A stretch of DNA of 64,000 bases, taken from positions 1 through 64,000 of the forward strand of contig CAVSNS010000049.1 of NCBI GenBank assembly GCA_963729325.1, given 5' to 3'. This document shows positions 38,838 to 47,864 of this stretch, piece by piece (within the stretch, counting starts at the first letter, position 1; each line of letters opens with the position of its first letter). A program made the translations under genes and the position numbers. The notes under the pieces are model-generated. The model saw only the letters and a list, made by a program, of their open reading frames with translations. It had not been told where the DNA came from and did not search any database. The stretch is from JABCYV01 sp963729325 (GTDB taxonomy: Bacteria; Acidobacteriota; Terriglobia; Terriglobales; Acidobacteriaceae).

Positions 38838-39365
38838 TCAAGCCACCTTCTCCACCTGGTTAAACTCCAACTCCACCGGTGTCGATCGTCCGAAAATCGT
38901 GACCATCACCTTGAGCGTCTCGCGGTCTTCGTTGACTTCATCCACTACGCCGGTAAAGCTGGCGAACGGCCCTTCCGTAATGCGCACGCTCTCGTTCTTT
39001 TCAAACTTGACCTTGAGCTTGGGCTTGTCCTTGGCCTCGCCCACGCGATACACGATGTGCTGGACTTCTTCTTCCGAAAGCGGAGTGGGCTGCTGCCCTG
39101 TGCCCACAAATCCCGTGACCCGGGGAGTGGACTTCACCACATGCCAGACGTGGTCGTCCATGTCCATCTCGACCAACACATAGCCGGGATAGAACATGCG
39201 CTCGACGGTATATTTCTTGCCGCCGCGCACTTCGGTGACGGCCTCCGTAGGAATGAGCACCTTGCCGATTTTTTCCTGCAAGCCGAAGGCCTGGACGCGC
39301 GACTCCAGCGACTCCTTCACCTTGCGCTCAAACCCCGAATAAGAGTGGATGATGTACCACTTCAT
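38838..39365 (-). CDS. nusG: Transcription antitermination factor NusG
   Basis: A 175-residue core. The NGN domain (K-W-Y-I-I-H-S-Y-S-G-F-E-R-K-V, F-Y-P-G-Y-V-L-V-E-M) contacts the polymerase clamp. The KOW domain (V-R-I-T-E-G-P-F-A-S-F-T-G-V-V-D-E-V) contacts ribosomal protein S10 or Rho. ATG 39365 is possible but has no good ribosome site. Upstream, in another frame, ATG 39474 opens an acidic, low-complexity 35-residue stretch that would fuse to M-K-W-Y-I if one G were removed near 39368; the true protein may carry this N-terminal extension. Downstream of secE as in most bacteria. Confidence 0.95.
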   Translation of the reverse strand: MKWYIIHSYSGFERKVKESLESRVQAFGLQEKIGKVLIPTEAVTEVRGGKKYTVERMFYPGYVLVEMDMDDHVWHVVKSTPRVTGFVGTGQQPTPLSEEEVQHIVYRVGEAKDKPKLKVKFEKNESVRITEGPFASFTGVVDEVNEDRETLKVMVTIFGRSTPVELEFNQVEKVA

Positions 39366-39526
39366 GTTCGGGTTGCGGGGAGGCTCCGGCGCCGGGCGCT
39401 CGGCTGGTTCCGCCCTGGGTCGCCTGTTCGTCCGCGCTGGCTTCCACGGTTCCGTTCTTTTCTTCGTCCTGCATAATGATGCTCTTCACGCTCCAGCTTT
39501 CCCTTCCTGTGCGGTAACCCTCAGTT

Positions 39527-39790
39527 TTAGTGGAGCACGTAATGCATAACGCGATCCAGGATGGTATCGACTACGAAAAAGTAGACTCCAAAAAGGAAGA
39601 CGGTCACGATTACCACCGCCGTGGTCGCCTGCACTTCCTTGAAAGTCGGGGCGGTCACCTTCTTCATCTCGGTACGAACGTCGTTATAAAAACTCTTGAT
39701 CCGCTCGGGCCAGGCTTTTACTCGACCACCAAGGCTATGTTCGTCGGCTGCTGTGATTGACTTTGCCATTCTCTTCGTCTCGACTCCCAT
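39527..39790 (-). CDS. secE: Preprotein translocase subunit SecE
   Basis: A small SecYEG component of about 80-87 residues. The single C-terminal helix (T-T-A-V-V-I-V-T-V-F-L-F-G-V-Y-F-F-V-V-D) is preceded by the amphipathic stretch F-Y-N-D-V-R-T-E-M-K-K-V-T-A-P-T, a strong SecE signature. Start uncertain: ATG 39790 or ATG 39769 (M-A-K-S-I-T). The open frame farther upstream merely translates the 3' part of tRNA-Trp and is not coding. Lies between tRNA-Trp and nusG. Confidence 0.9.
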   Translation of the reverse strand: MGVETKRMAKSITAADEHSLGGRVKAWPERIKSFYNDVRTEMKKVTAPTFKEVQATTAVVIVTVFLFGVYFFVVDTILDRVMHYVLH

Positions 39791-39841
39791 GCTCGATTCC
39801 AGTCCCGGCACCCGTGCTTCTCGCTCACCCTCTCGAAATTC

Positions 39842-39917
39842 TGGCAGGGGCGGAGGGATTCGAACCCCCAAGTTCGGTTTTGGAGACCGACAGTTTAACC
39901 GTTGAGCTTACGCCCCT
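39842..39917 (-). tRNA. tRNA-Trp (anticodon CCA)
   Basis: 76 nt with an encoded CCA end. Acceptor AGGGGCG pairs with CGCCCCT. Anticodon stem TCGGT/ACCGA with loop CTCCAAA. T arm GGGGGTTCGAATCCC. Placed between rpmG and secE as in many bacteria. Confidence 0.95.
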
Positions 39918-39995
39918 AAAGTTCATTGCTAAGTGGATGAGTGACTGTTGTGGATTTCTTCGCTATCGCGTCAGGATCGACAGCCAGCAGCAACT

Positions 39996-40148
39996 CTATT
40001 TCACTTCTTTGTGCGGCGTGTGCTTCCGGCAACGGGCGCAGAATTTCTTCAGCTCCAGCCGCTCCGTCATCGTCTTCCGGTTCTTGGTGGTCGAATAGTT
40101 CCGCTCTTTGCACTCACCGCACTGCAACGTAATAATCTCTCGCGGCAT
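39996..40148 (-). CDS. rpmG: Ribosomal protein L33, zinc-binding form
   Basis: A 50-residue protein between tuf and tRNA-Trp. The sequence (M-P-R-E-I-I-T-L-Q-C-G-E-C ... Y-S-T-T-K-N-R-K ... K-K-F-C-A-R-C-R-K-H-T) has the two C-x-x-C pairs of the zinc-containing L33 type. A GGAG-type site sits before ATG 40148. The position rpmG-tRNA-Trp-secE-nusG is common outside Proteobacteria. Confidence 0.95.
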   Translation of the reverse strand: MPREIITLQCGECKERNYSTTKNRKTMTERLELKKFCARCRKHTPHKEVK

Positions 40149-40184
40149 GAAACACAACTCCTAGCGTTAGCTCTAAGCTCTACG

Positions 40185-40290
40185 GCGGGCGCCCTCGCCC
40201 GCGGAACTGCGAGCTTCGCTCCGCCTTTTACGACCCCTTCGAAATTCTCCGCTCGAAGGCAGCTTGGACAGCCGTCCCCACAGACATACT
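40185..40290. repeat. Palindromic repeat debris downstream of tuf
   Basis: Hairpin GCGGGC/GCCCGC with loop GCCCTC (40185-40202), the same loop as in the alaS-inserted element, and a terminal GGACAGCCGTCCCCAC stretch (about 40268-40283) also seen in that element. It ends within a few bases of the tuf stop, so it may add a 3' hairpin to the tuf transcript. Confidence 0.6.
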
Positions 40291-40291
40291 C

Positions 40292-41481
<1,190 letters not shown>

Positions 41482-41549
41482 ATCCCTCAGCCTCTAGCTG
41501 TGCTTAGCTGCTAGCTTGTCATCCATGTGGCGCGGGCTGCCCGCGTACG

Positions 41550-41891
41550 TCAGTAGTACTGGAACAACTTCTTGAACTTGTGCCTCAACTCGGCATCAAC
41601 CGTTTCCACCTTCGAGAGATAGAATTCGCGCATCTGTGCCTGGTCGGAAAGCGCCAGGGATTCATACAAACCCCGCGCAGTTTTTCCAGACTTGGCCAGG
41701 ATGTCATCCACTCGCTCAAACACGCCCTTGGCCAGGGCCGACTCCAGGTCACGAATCCGGTTCCCGTTGCTCCGTACGCGCTTGAGGAGTTGTTCGACCT
41801 TGTCTTGTCCGAAGGCGCGGCTTATTGAGCCCTTCAGCTCCTCGAATTCTTTCTCATTCTCAACTTTTATGGCAGCCTGTTGAAAGCCCAC
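41550..41891 (-). CDS. Small helical protein of unknown function between tRNA-Gly and tuf
   Basis: A 113-residue, strongly helical, charged protein (N-E-K-E-F-E-E-L-K-G-S-I-S-R-A-F-G, V-E-Q-L-L-K-R-V, L-S-D-Q-A-Q-M-R-E-F-Y-L-S-K-V-E-T-V-D). Start GTG 41891 is tentative. Its fixed place in the tRNA-tuf operon suggests co-expression with the translation machinery. I recognise no family. Confidence 0.6.
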   Translation of the reverse strand: MGFQQAAIKVENEKEFEELKGSISRAFGQDKVEQLLKRVRSNGNRIRDLESALAKGVFERVDDILAKSGKTARGLYESLALSDQAQMREFYLSKVETVDAELRHKFKKLFQYY

Positions 41892-41917
41892 CGATGCTGG
41901 CCCCTACCTTCAATTTC

Positions 41918-41992
41918 TGGAGCGGGAGACGGGAATCGAACCCGCGACCAACAGCTTGGAAGGCTGTGACTCTACCACTGAGTTACTCCCGC
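41918..41992 (-). tRNA. tRNA-Gly (anticodon TCC)
   Basis: 75 nt with an encoded CCA. Acceptor GCGGGAG/CTCCCGC. Anticodon stem ACAGC/GCTGT with loop CTTCCAA. T arm GCGGGTTCGAATCCCGT. Confidence 0.95.
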
Positions 41993-41997
41993 TTCCC

Positions 41998-42061
41998 AGC
42001 GGCTTACCTTAAGCCGCTCGATTACTCCGGACTCTCGGCGGCACGGCTAAAGCCGTGCCGC
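41998..42061. repeat. Two adjacent hairpins between tRNA-Gly and tRNA-Thr
   Basis: AGCGGCTT/AAGCCGCT (41998-42018, loop ACCTT) and an 11-bp stem beginning GCGGCACGGCT (42038-42061, tetraloop-like TAAA). Both are self-complementary and read the same on each strand. They may guide tRNA processing or be repeat copies. Confidence 0.7.
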
Positions 42062-42169
42062 TTCGACCGAATGCATTGACTCTAAACACCGAGAATCCCG
42101 TCGCAACAAACGTTCAGCGATTTCGGCTGCGGGCCCCCGCTGGTCACACCCGCAGAACGCCTCAATCTC

Positions 42170-42245
<76 letters not shown>

Positions 42246-42251
42246 CAACCT

Positions 42252-42482
42252 CTACTCCGGGATACTCCGTCGCTTCTCGTCCGCCTCTTCGAGCTTCACC
42301 CGCCAGAAGTACAAAAGCGTTTTGAAGACGAACAAACTCAAAACCACCAACGTCGCCGTTCGCAATCTGACTTCGAACGCAAAGATCCGAATCGGTTCGT
42401 TCGATAGCGTTTGCCAAACCAGAAAAGCCAGAACCGCGTACGCGGTTAAGGCCAATGCAAGTTTCAGCTTGATATTCAACAA
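42252..42482 (-). CDS. Small two-helix membrane protein inside the tRNA cluster
   Basis: A 76-residue protein. TTG 42482 (or the next TTG) follows GAGG at a suitable distance. Two hydrophobic segments (L-A-L-A-L-T-A-Y-A-V-L-A-F-L-V-W and T-A-T-L-V-V-L-S-L-F-V-F-K-T-L-L-Y-F-W) are separated by a charged loop, with a charged C-terminal tail. It lies between tRNA-Tyr and tRNA-Thr, six bases before the latter. Unknown function; the composition supports a real membrane protein. Confidence 0.6.
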   Translation of the reverse strand: MLNIKLKLALALTAYAVLAFLVWQTLSNEPIRIFAFEVRLRTATLVVLSLFVFKTLLYFWRVKLEEADEKRRSIPE

Positions 42483-42520
42483 CCAACCTCGGCGCTGCGC
42501 GACGCGGGCACAAGCGGTAC

Positions 42521-42609
42521 TGGTGCACAGGGAAGGATTCGAACCTTCGTACCTCGCAAGGAGGAGCAGATTTACAGTCTGCCGGCTTTAACCACTCACC
42601 CACCTGTGC
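42521..42609 (-). tRNA. tRNA-Tyr (anticodon GTA)
   Basis: 89 nt with a long variable arm (class II) and an encoded ACCA end. Acceptor GCACAGG/CCTGTGC. Anticodon stem GCAGA/TCTGC with loop CTGTAAA. Confidence 0.95.
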
Positions 42610-42831
42610 AGAAACGCCTAGCTCTCGGTCCTTCCCTTTATTCCGGCAATCCGTTCCCGGCAGTTGCGTGCGGGGGATCGTCCTTACGGCAGGCTGGCAA
42701 AAACATAGAAATGCGCGAGAATCTTATCCCCGCACTGAACACCGCACTTGGAAAAATTCCTTATGGAGTGCTGTTGGAAAATCTCTTAATGCCGTCGCGC
42801 CGCGCAATGCTCGTGATTCCGGATGCAATCC

Positions 42832-42907
42832 TGGAGCTGGCGAAGGGATTTGAACCCCTGACCCTCTGATTACAAATCAGATGCTCTACCAACTGAGCTA
42901 CGCCAGC
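42832..42907 (-). tRNA. tRNA-Thr (anticodon TGT)
   Basis: 76 nt with an encoded CCA. Acceptor GCTGGCG/CGCCAGC. Anticodon stem TCTGA/TCAGA with loop TTTGTAA. It is the first gene of the minus-strand tRNA-tuf-rpo block. Confidence 0.95.
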
Positions 42908-43155
42908 AGTTGGGGACAGTCGCCCTTGCAGAGCACAAACACATCCCTCTGATTCCCTAGTGCTGTCCGGGACAATTTTAAAAGTTATCACAACGGCATC
43001 TCACGTGCAAACCGATCTTATGCTCAACGCCGCCTGGACCCTCCTCGCTTGATTGGCTACCGCAACCAGCGGCTCCGAATGCTATGATGAATGCTTCCTG
43101 ACTGCTCTTGGCGATTTTGGTACCAGGCTCGTTACGCCGGAGCGGTCGCCCTTGC

Positions 43156-44175
43156 ATGCGAATACGACGCAGCCTCCCGGTTGTTCTGGGCGTTGTGGCG
43201 GTGGCAGCGGCACTCACGCTGATCGTCCAACTGCGCAAGCATGCTCCTCCCGAGCCGGCGCGGTTGCTTCCCGGAGCCGACGGCTTCCTTTACGTCAATC
43301 TGAAATGGGTGCGCCGCGCCAACATTGCCGACCGGTTGCCGCCGGTCTCGCACGATCCTGAATACGAGCAGTTCATCCAGGCCACAGGATTTCTGTTCGA
43401 GCGTGATCTGGAGCAGGCTGCCTTTGCCGTTCACTACGCCGCAAGCACGCCGAGCACTTCTGCTGGCGCCACGAACCAGGCACGGTTTTCCGAGGTTCTG
43501 GTGGGCCGGATAGAAGGTGACCGCCTGCGGGAGTATTTGCGGAAGATATCCAGTTCAGTCCAAAACTACCGCTCGGTTGACATCTACAACATTGCGCTGG
43601 AAGGACGGACGCTGCGCGTGGCGATTCTAGGGGTGGACACGGTCGCAGCATCCAATCACAGCGATCCGTTGGTGATCCAGGGGATTGTCGATCGCTCGCG
43701 CAAACTGGCATCCCCGTTTGGCGGCCCCGCGCTGTTGCGCCAGTATTATAAAGAGGTCCCGCTGGCGAGTTTGGGCTGGGCGATTTTCCGGATCAATCCC
43801 TATTCAAGCAGCTCCGGCGCGGGGACTTCGGTGGCTAATGGGGCCTTATCGTTTCTATTTTCCAAGCCAGCTGTGGTCGTAGCCTCGGCGCGTTATCTGG
43901 GAAGCGTGCACCTGCGGGCCGAGGCTGTGACACCAACCGCTGCAGACGCGGAGCAGCTCGCTGAACAGTTAAGCACATTTCTCAGTCTGTTTCACACCGC
44001 GGAAAATACGGTCTCTGCGCAAGGTACCGATGCGGATGTCAAAACTTTCTTCGACGCTCTCCAAGTTGGGCGATACCGAAATCGCGCCGTGCTAACAGCG
44101 ACTGTTCCGCCAGGCTTCCTCCGCAAAGCGCTGGCCGAGCCACTCGAAGAAGCCCCCGTACGCCCAAACAACTAA
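43156..44175 (+). CDS. Membrane-anchored exported protein of unknown function
   Basis: A 339-residue protein. ATG 43156 is preferred because the conserved-looking part starts with M-R-I-R-R-S and a single N-terminal anchor helix (L-P-V-V-L-G-V-V-A-V-A-A-A-L-T-L-I-V). The large outer part has alternating alpha/beta segments (G-F-L-Y-V-N-L-K-W-V, F-S-E-V-L-V-G-R-I-E-G-D, L-R-V-A-I-L-G-V-D-T-V-A) and a serine-rich loop. No catalytic motif recognised. It is divergent from the tRNA block. Confidence 0.7.
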   Translation: MRIRRSLPVVLGVVAVAAALTLIVQLRKHAPPEPARLLPGADGFLYVNLKWVRRANIADRLPPVSHDPEYEQFIQATGFLFERDLEQAAFAVHYAASTPSTSAGATNQARFSEVLVGRIEGDRLREYLRKISSSVQNYRSVDIYNIALEGRTLRVAILGVDTVAASNHSDPLVIQGIVDRSRKLASPFGGPALLRQYYKEVPLASLGWAIFRINPYSSSSGAGTSVANGALSFLFSKPAVVVASARYLGSVHLRAEAVTPTAADAEQLAEQLSTFLSLFHTAENTVSAQGTDADVKTFFDALQVGRYRNRAVLTATVPPGFLRKALAEPLEEAPVRPNN

Positions 44176-44368
44176 ACATCACACGACTAGAGTGTAGCTT
44201 CGCCAGAAGTTTGTAACATTGGCTCCAGACGCGCATCTTCTTCGATGGCAGATGTTCAATACCCGGATTTGCCGCCTAAAATCGTAGTTACCAGCAAGTG
44301 CTTGAGACGTCTATTTCAAGCGTATAGATTCGTAGCGCGGCGCCTGCGACAGGATAGAATAATTACGA

Positions 44369-45091
44369 ATGTCTACTCTTCCGCTTCCGATCGCGGCATT
44401 TCTGGCGGGCTTGGTGTCTTTTCTCTCGCCCTGCGTGTTGCCTCTGGTTCCTGGTTATGTCTCTCTAATTTCCGGAGCGGGCGTCGAGGAATTGAAATCG
44501 CAAGAGTCTCACTTGCTGCGCAAACTGATGCTGAATTCCATCGGCTTCATCCTGGGCTTCAGCGTGGTCTTTGTTACCCTCGGTGCGATCGCAACTGAAG
44601 CCGGCCAATTGCTGGCGCGATACAAGTCGCTCCTGGCCCAGGTGGCGGGCGTGGTCATAATTCTGTTCGGCTTGCATTTAACCGGAGTTTTTAAAATCAA
44701 GGCGCTATATACCGACGCGCGGCTGCATAGCGTCAAAGGCGGCAGCACCGCAGGGGGAGCATTCTTGATCGGCTTCGCGTTTGCCTTCGGCTGGACACCC
44801 TGCGTAGGACCGATCCTGGCTGTGATCCTAACGCTCTCTGCGGCTCAGGATTCAGTGACCAAGGGAATTTTCCTGCTGGCTGTTTATTCCATGGGGCTTG
44901 CGGTCCCGTTTCTTCTGACTTCGCTGGGCGTTGGCCGCTTCCTGAAGTTCTATAGTCGTTTCCGGTCGCACATGCACGCCGTCGAAGTCGGCAGCGGAGT
45001 ATTGTTAATCTTGCTGGGGGCGCTGCTTGTATTCGGGCGCTTTACCATCATTTCGAACTACTTGTCGTTCCTGAATCGTTTTGCGCTGTGA
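44369..45091 (+). CDS. ccdA: CcdA-type cytochrome c biogenesis / thiol-reductant membrane protein
   Basis: A 240-residue membrane protein with six helices. It passes reducing equivalents from cytoplasmic thioredoxin to periplasmic thiol proteins. The two redox cysteines sit in the family motifs F-L-S-P-C22-V-L-P-L-V-P-G-Y and G-W-T-P-C145-V-G-P-I-L. First gene of a cluster with tlpA (12 bases downstream) and a DsbD N-domain protein, which together could replace a full-length DsbD. Confidence 0.92.
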   Translation: MSTLPLPIAAFLAGLVSFLSPCVLPLVPGYVSLISGAGVEELKSQESHLLRKLMLNSIGFILGFSVVFVTLGAIATEAGQLLARYKSLLAQVAGVVIILFGLHLTGVFKIKALYTDARLHSVKGGSTAGGAFLIGFAFAFGWTPCVGPILAVILTLSAAQDSVTKGIFLLAVYSMGLAVPFLLTSLGVGRFLKFYSRFRSHMHAVEVGSGVLLILLGALLVFGRFTIISNYLSFLNRFAL

Positions 45092-45103
45092 CGGAGTTTT
45101 TTC

Positions 45104-45667
45104 GTGAGACGTGATCCGGTTGTCCTTATTCTCGTCGCCCTGCTGGTCACCTTCATGTTGGCGTTTGGCTTTCACAGGGCCCGGCGGGTCTCCAATCAAA
45201 TTGGTGCTCCTGCCCCCAACACGAAAGGCGGCGTAGCTCCCGACTTTACCCTGCAATCGCTCGATGGCAAGACTGTCCGCCTCTCCGATTTTCGTGGCAA
45301 AGCTGTATTACTGAACTTCTGGGCTACCTGGTGCCAGCCCTGCAAAATCGAAATGCCCTGGTTCGTGGAGCTGCAAAAACAATACGGAGGTCAAGGGCTG
45401 CAAGTGTTGGGCATCGCAATGGACGACGCGAGCCCGGCGGATATTGCCAAGTTCGCCAAGGATTTGGGCGTGAATTATCCAGTCCTCGTGGGCAAGGAAG
45501 CAGTTGGTGATGCCTACGGCGGAGTTCAGTTCTTGCCCGCGACTTTCTATATCGGTCGTGATGGCAAGGTAGTCGACAAGGTATTTGGATTGAAGGGCAG
45601 AGGAGAGATCGAGGACGACATCAAGAAGGCCCTGGGCCAGGGGCAAGCAGTGCAAGCGCAAAAGTGA
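45104..45667 (+). CDS. TlpA/ResA-like membrane-anchored thioredoxin
   Basis: A 187-residue protein starting at GTG 45104. An N-terminal anchor helix (V-L-I-L-V-A-L-L-V-T-F-M-L-A-F) is followed by a thioredoxin fold of the AhpC/TSA-Redoxin type with active site W-A-T-W-C77-Q-P-C80-K. Probably receives electrons from CcdA and reduces apocytochrome c or other exported thiols. The family-typical V-G-D-A-Y-G-G-V-x-F-L-P-A-T-F motif is present (with Val-Gln before Phe). Confidence 0.92.
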   Translation: MRRDPVVLILVALLVTFMLAFGFHRARRVSNQIGAPAPNTKGGVAPDFTLQSLDGKTVRLSDFRGKAVLLNFWATWCQPCKIEMPWFVELQKQYGGQGLQVLGIAMDDASPADIAKFAKDLGVNYPVLVGKEAVGDAYGGVQFLPATFYIGRDGKVVDKVFGLKGRGEIEDDIKKALGQGQAVQAQK

Positions 45668-45717
45668 GCTCACGTCCATCAAGTTCGGTGGTTTCGAGTG
45701 AAAGTGCGGAGCGACTT

Positions 45718-46264
45718 ATGAATCGGTTTAGCTCTATCCCGGTGCCGGTTATGCTCCTTGCGGCGCTTCTAGCCATCGCGCAGGATGACATTCCCGGACG
45801 GAAAGTTCCATCCGTTGTGATGTCGTCCGTGCCGACTGCCAGCGTTACGCGCGGCAAGTCGAGCACAGTCGACCTCAGTTTCCGCGTAGGTTCGGGTTTT
45901 CACATCAATTCGAATACACCGAAGTCTGAATTCTTGATTCCAACCTCGCTCAAACTCGAGGCCCCTACTGACATCGTGGTCGGAGTTAAGTATCCGAAGC
46001 GGCGAAGACCGGAGTTTCCCATTTTCTCCGGATGAAAAGCTGAACGTTTACACCGGAGATTTCACCGTGGCCGTGTCGGTGCGGCCCCTGGCCTCCGTGC
46101 TGCCCGGGAAATATGTTCTGCGCGGAAACCTGAAGTATCAGGCCTGCGACAATGCCGCCTGTTACCCTCCGAAACAGTTGCCGGTACAGTTTGAGGTAAA
46201 AGTGGTGAAGGCTCCGCCGCCACCCCGTAAGAATCCTGGCCAGAGCCCCCACATCCACACCTAG
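45718..46264 (+). CDS. DsbD N-terminal-domain-like exported protein, frameshifted near 45995
   Basis: About 181 residues when corrected; the span is 3n+1 bases. ATG 45718 follows GGAG and opens a signal peptide (I-P-V-P-V-M-L-L-A-A-L-L-A-I-A-Q). An immunoglobulin-like domain starts (V-D-L-S-F-R-V-G-S-G-F-H-I-N-S-N-T-P). Near 45990-46005 the frame changes, then F-P-F-S-P-D-E-K-L-N-V-Y-T-G through Y-Q-A-C-D-N-A-A-C-Y-P-P-K follows to 46264. The C-x(4)-C site matches the DsbD alpha domain, which swaps disulfides with periplasmic proteins. With ccdA and tlpA it completes a split DsbD-like pathway. Confidence 0.8.
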
Positions 46265-46328
46265 CGCAGTTCGTGTTGGTTCGGTTTTCGTCTTTAGACT
46301 TCCTCAGAGCCGGCAACGGCCTAAATTC

Positions 46329-46407
46329 ATCAGCCATGAAGACGAAGTCACACTAAGCGGTAAATCCGGAAGGCTTCCTTCGTGGTCCTTTGTGCCCTTC
46401 GTGGTTA
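46329..46407. repeat. Dispersed palindromic repeat (ACCACGAAGG family), copy 2
   Basis: Begins ATCAGCCATGAAGACGAAG and ends CCTTCGTGGTTAG; the preceding bases CTAAATTCATCA are shared with copy 3 at 62622. Located just upstream of gdhA. Confidence 0.75.
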
Positions 46408-46532
46408 GTTCGCGTCAGCTTGCCTCGTCGCCATTCCCCTCATATACTCTGAACGTTTGCCCGCCACGCCGGGAAAAGTCGCCCCTTGTCGCAGGCCCAC
46501 ATAGGAATTGCAATCATCACGGAGATCCGCTT

Positions 46533-47804
46533 ATGAGTACCACCACCATGACCATGGAGAAGGAAGCCAATCCGTGGGAATCGCAGTCCGCACGCTTTGA
46601 CCTGGCAGCGCAGAAGTTGAACCTCGACGAGGGCATTTGGAAGGTGCTGCGCTATCCCAGCCGCGAGGTCATCGTGCACATCCCAGTGATGTTGGACAAT
46701 GGGAAACTGGAAGTTTTCACTGGCTTCCGCGTGCAGCACTCGATCGCCCGCGGTCCCTCCAAAGGGGGCATTCGCTATGCCCCCGACGTCACCCTCGATG
46801 AGGTTCGCGCCCTGGCCAGTTGGATGACCTGGAAGTGCGCCGTGGTCAACATTCCGTTTGGCGGCGCCAAGGGTGGCGTGATTTGCGATCCCCATAAGAT
46901 GTCGATGGGCGAGCTGGAGCGCATGACCCGCCGCTACACAGCTGAACTGATCGAGTTCATCGGCCCGGAAAAGGACGTCCCTGCTCCCGATGTGAACACC
47001 AACGAGCAAATCATGGCATGGATGATGGACACCTACTCCATGCACATGCGCCAGACCGTGACCGCCGTGGTCACCGGGAAGCCGATTAACATGGGTGGCT
47101 CGCGCGGACGCCGCGAGGCTACAGGCCGCGGCATCATGATCGTCTGCGATGAGGCCATCAAGAAGCTGGGCCTCAGCCGCGACCGGACGCGGGTAGTCGT
47201 ACAAGGCTTTGGCAATGTGGGATCCAATGCTGCCCTGCTGATGCATGAAGCGCGATACAAAGTGATCGGCATAGCTGAAGTGGATGGCGGGATTTACAAC
47301 AAGAATGGCATTGATCTCGTCGCCCTCACCGAGTATCGCCAGCGAAACCGAACTATCCATGGCTTCCCCGGAGCCGAACCAGCGGAACCCGCCGAATTGC
47401 TGGTTTCCGATTGCGAAATCCTCATCCCTGCCGCCACCGAAAATCAGATCACCAGCCGCAACGCCGACCGCGTGAAGTGCAAGATTCTTGCCGAGGGCGC
47501 CAACGGGCCTACCACCTCAGCCGCCGATGAAATCCTCGCTGACAAAAGAGTGTTCGTAATTCCGGATATCCTGTGCAACGCGGGTGGCGTTACTACTTCC
47601 TATTTCGAGTGGGTGCAGGACCGCCAGGGATATTTCTGGAAAGAGTCGGTGGTAAATGAGCAGTTGGAGCACATCATGATCACGGCTTTCGAAGACGTGG
47701 TCCGCTTTGCTGAAACCCACGGGGTGAACAATCGTATTGCGGCTTATATGTTGGCGATCGACCGCGTGGCGTACACCATCCGGCAGCGCGGGATTTACGC
47801 GTAG
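46533..47804 (+). CDS. gdhA: Glutamate dehydrogenase
   Basis: A 423-residue enzyme converting glutamate to 2-oxoglutarate and ammonia with NAD(P). The start chosen is ATG 46533 with GGAG eight bases upstream; an open upstream frame reads through the repeat. Motifs: G-P-S-K-G-G-I-R-Y (substrate), catalytic lysine K113 in P-F-G-G-A-K-G-G, D-V-N-T-N-E-Q-I-M-A-W-M-M-D, and the Rossmann start V-V-Q-G-F-G-N-V-G-S. Coenzyme preference cannot be settled by eye. Confidence 0.95.
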   Translation: MSTTTMTMEKEANPWESQSARFDLAAQKLNLDEGIWKVLRYPSREVIVHIPVMLDNGKLEVFTGFRVQHSIARGPSKGGIRYAPDVTLDEVRALASWMTWKCAVVNIPFGGAKGGVICDPHKMSMGELERMTRRYTAELIEFIGPEKDVPAPDVNTNEQIMAWMMDTYSMHMRQTVTAVVTGKPINMGGSRGRREATGRGIMIVCDEAIKKLGLSRDRTRVVVQGFGNVGSNAALLMHEARYKVIGIAEVDGGIYNKNGIDLVALTEYRQRNRTIHGFPGAEPAEPAELLVSDCEILIPAATENQITSRNADRVKCKILAEGANGPTTSAADEILADKRVFVIPDILCNAGGVTTSYFEWVQDRQGYFWKESVVNEQLEHIMITAFEDVVRFAETHGVNNRIAAYMLAIDRVAYTIRQRGIYA

Positions 47805-47864
47805 ATCGGCAAGAGCCTTCGGACAGAGTGTAACTGGGGCCCCAACCACCAGGAGGAAAATCAC

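Noticed and set aside
39791..39871. N-terminal extension of SecE
   Set aside because: It translates the 3' part of tRNA-Trp and the spacer; not coding.
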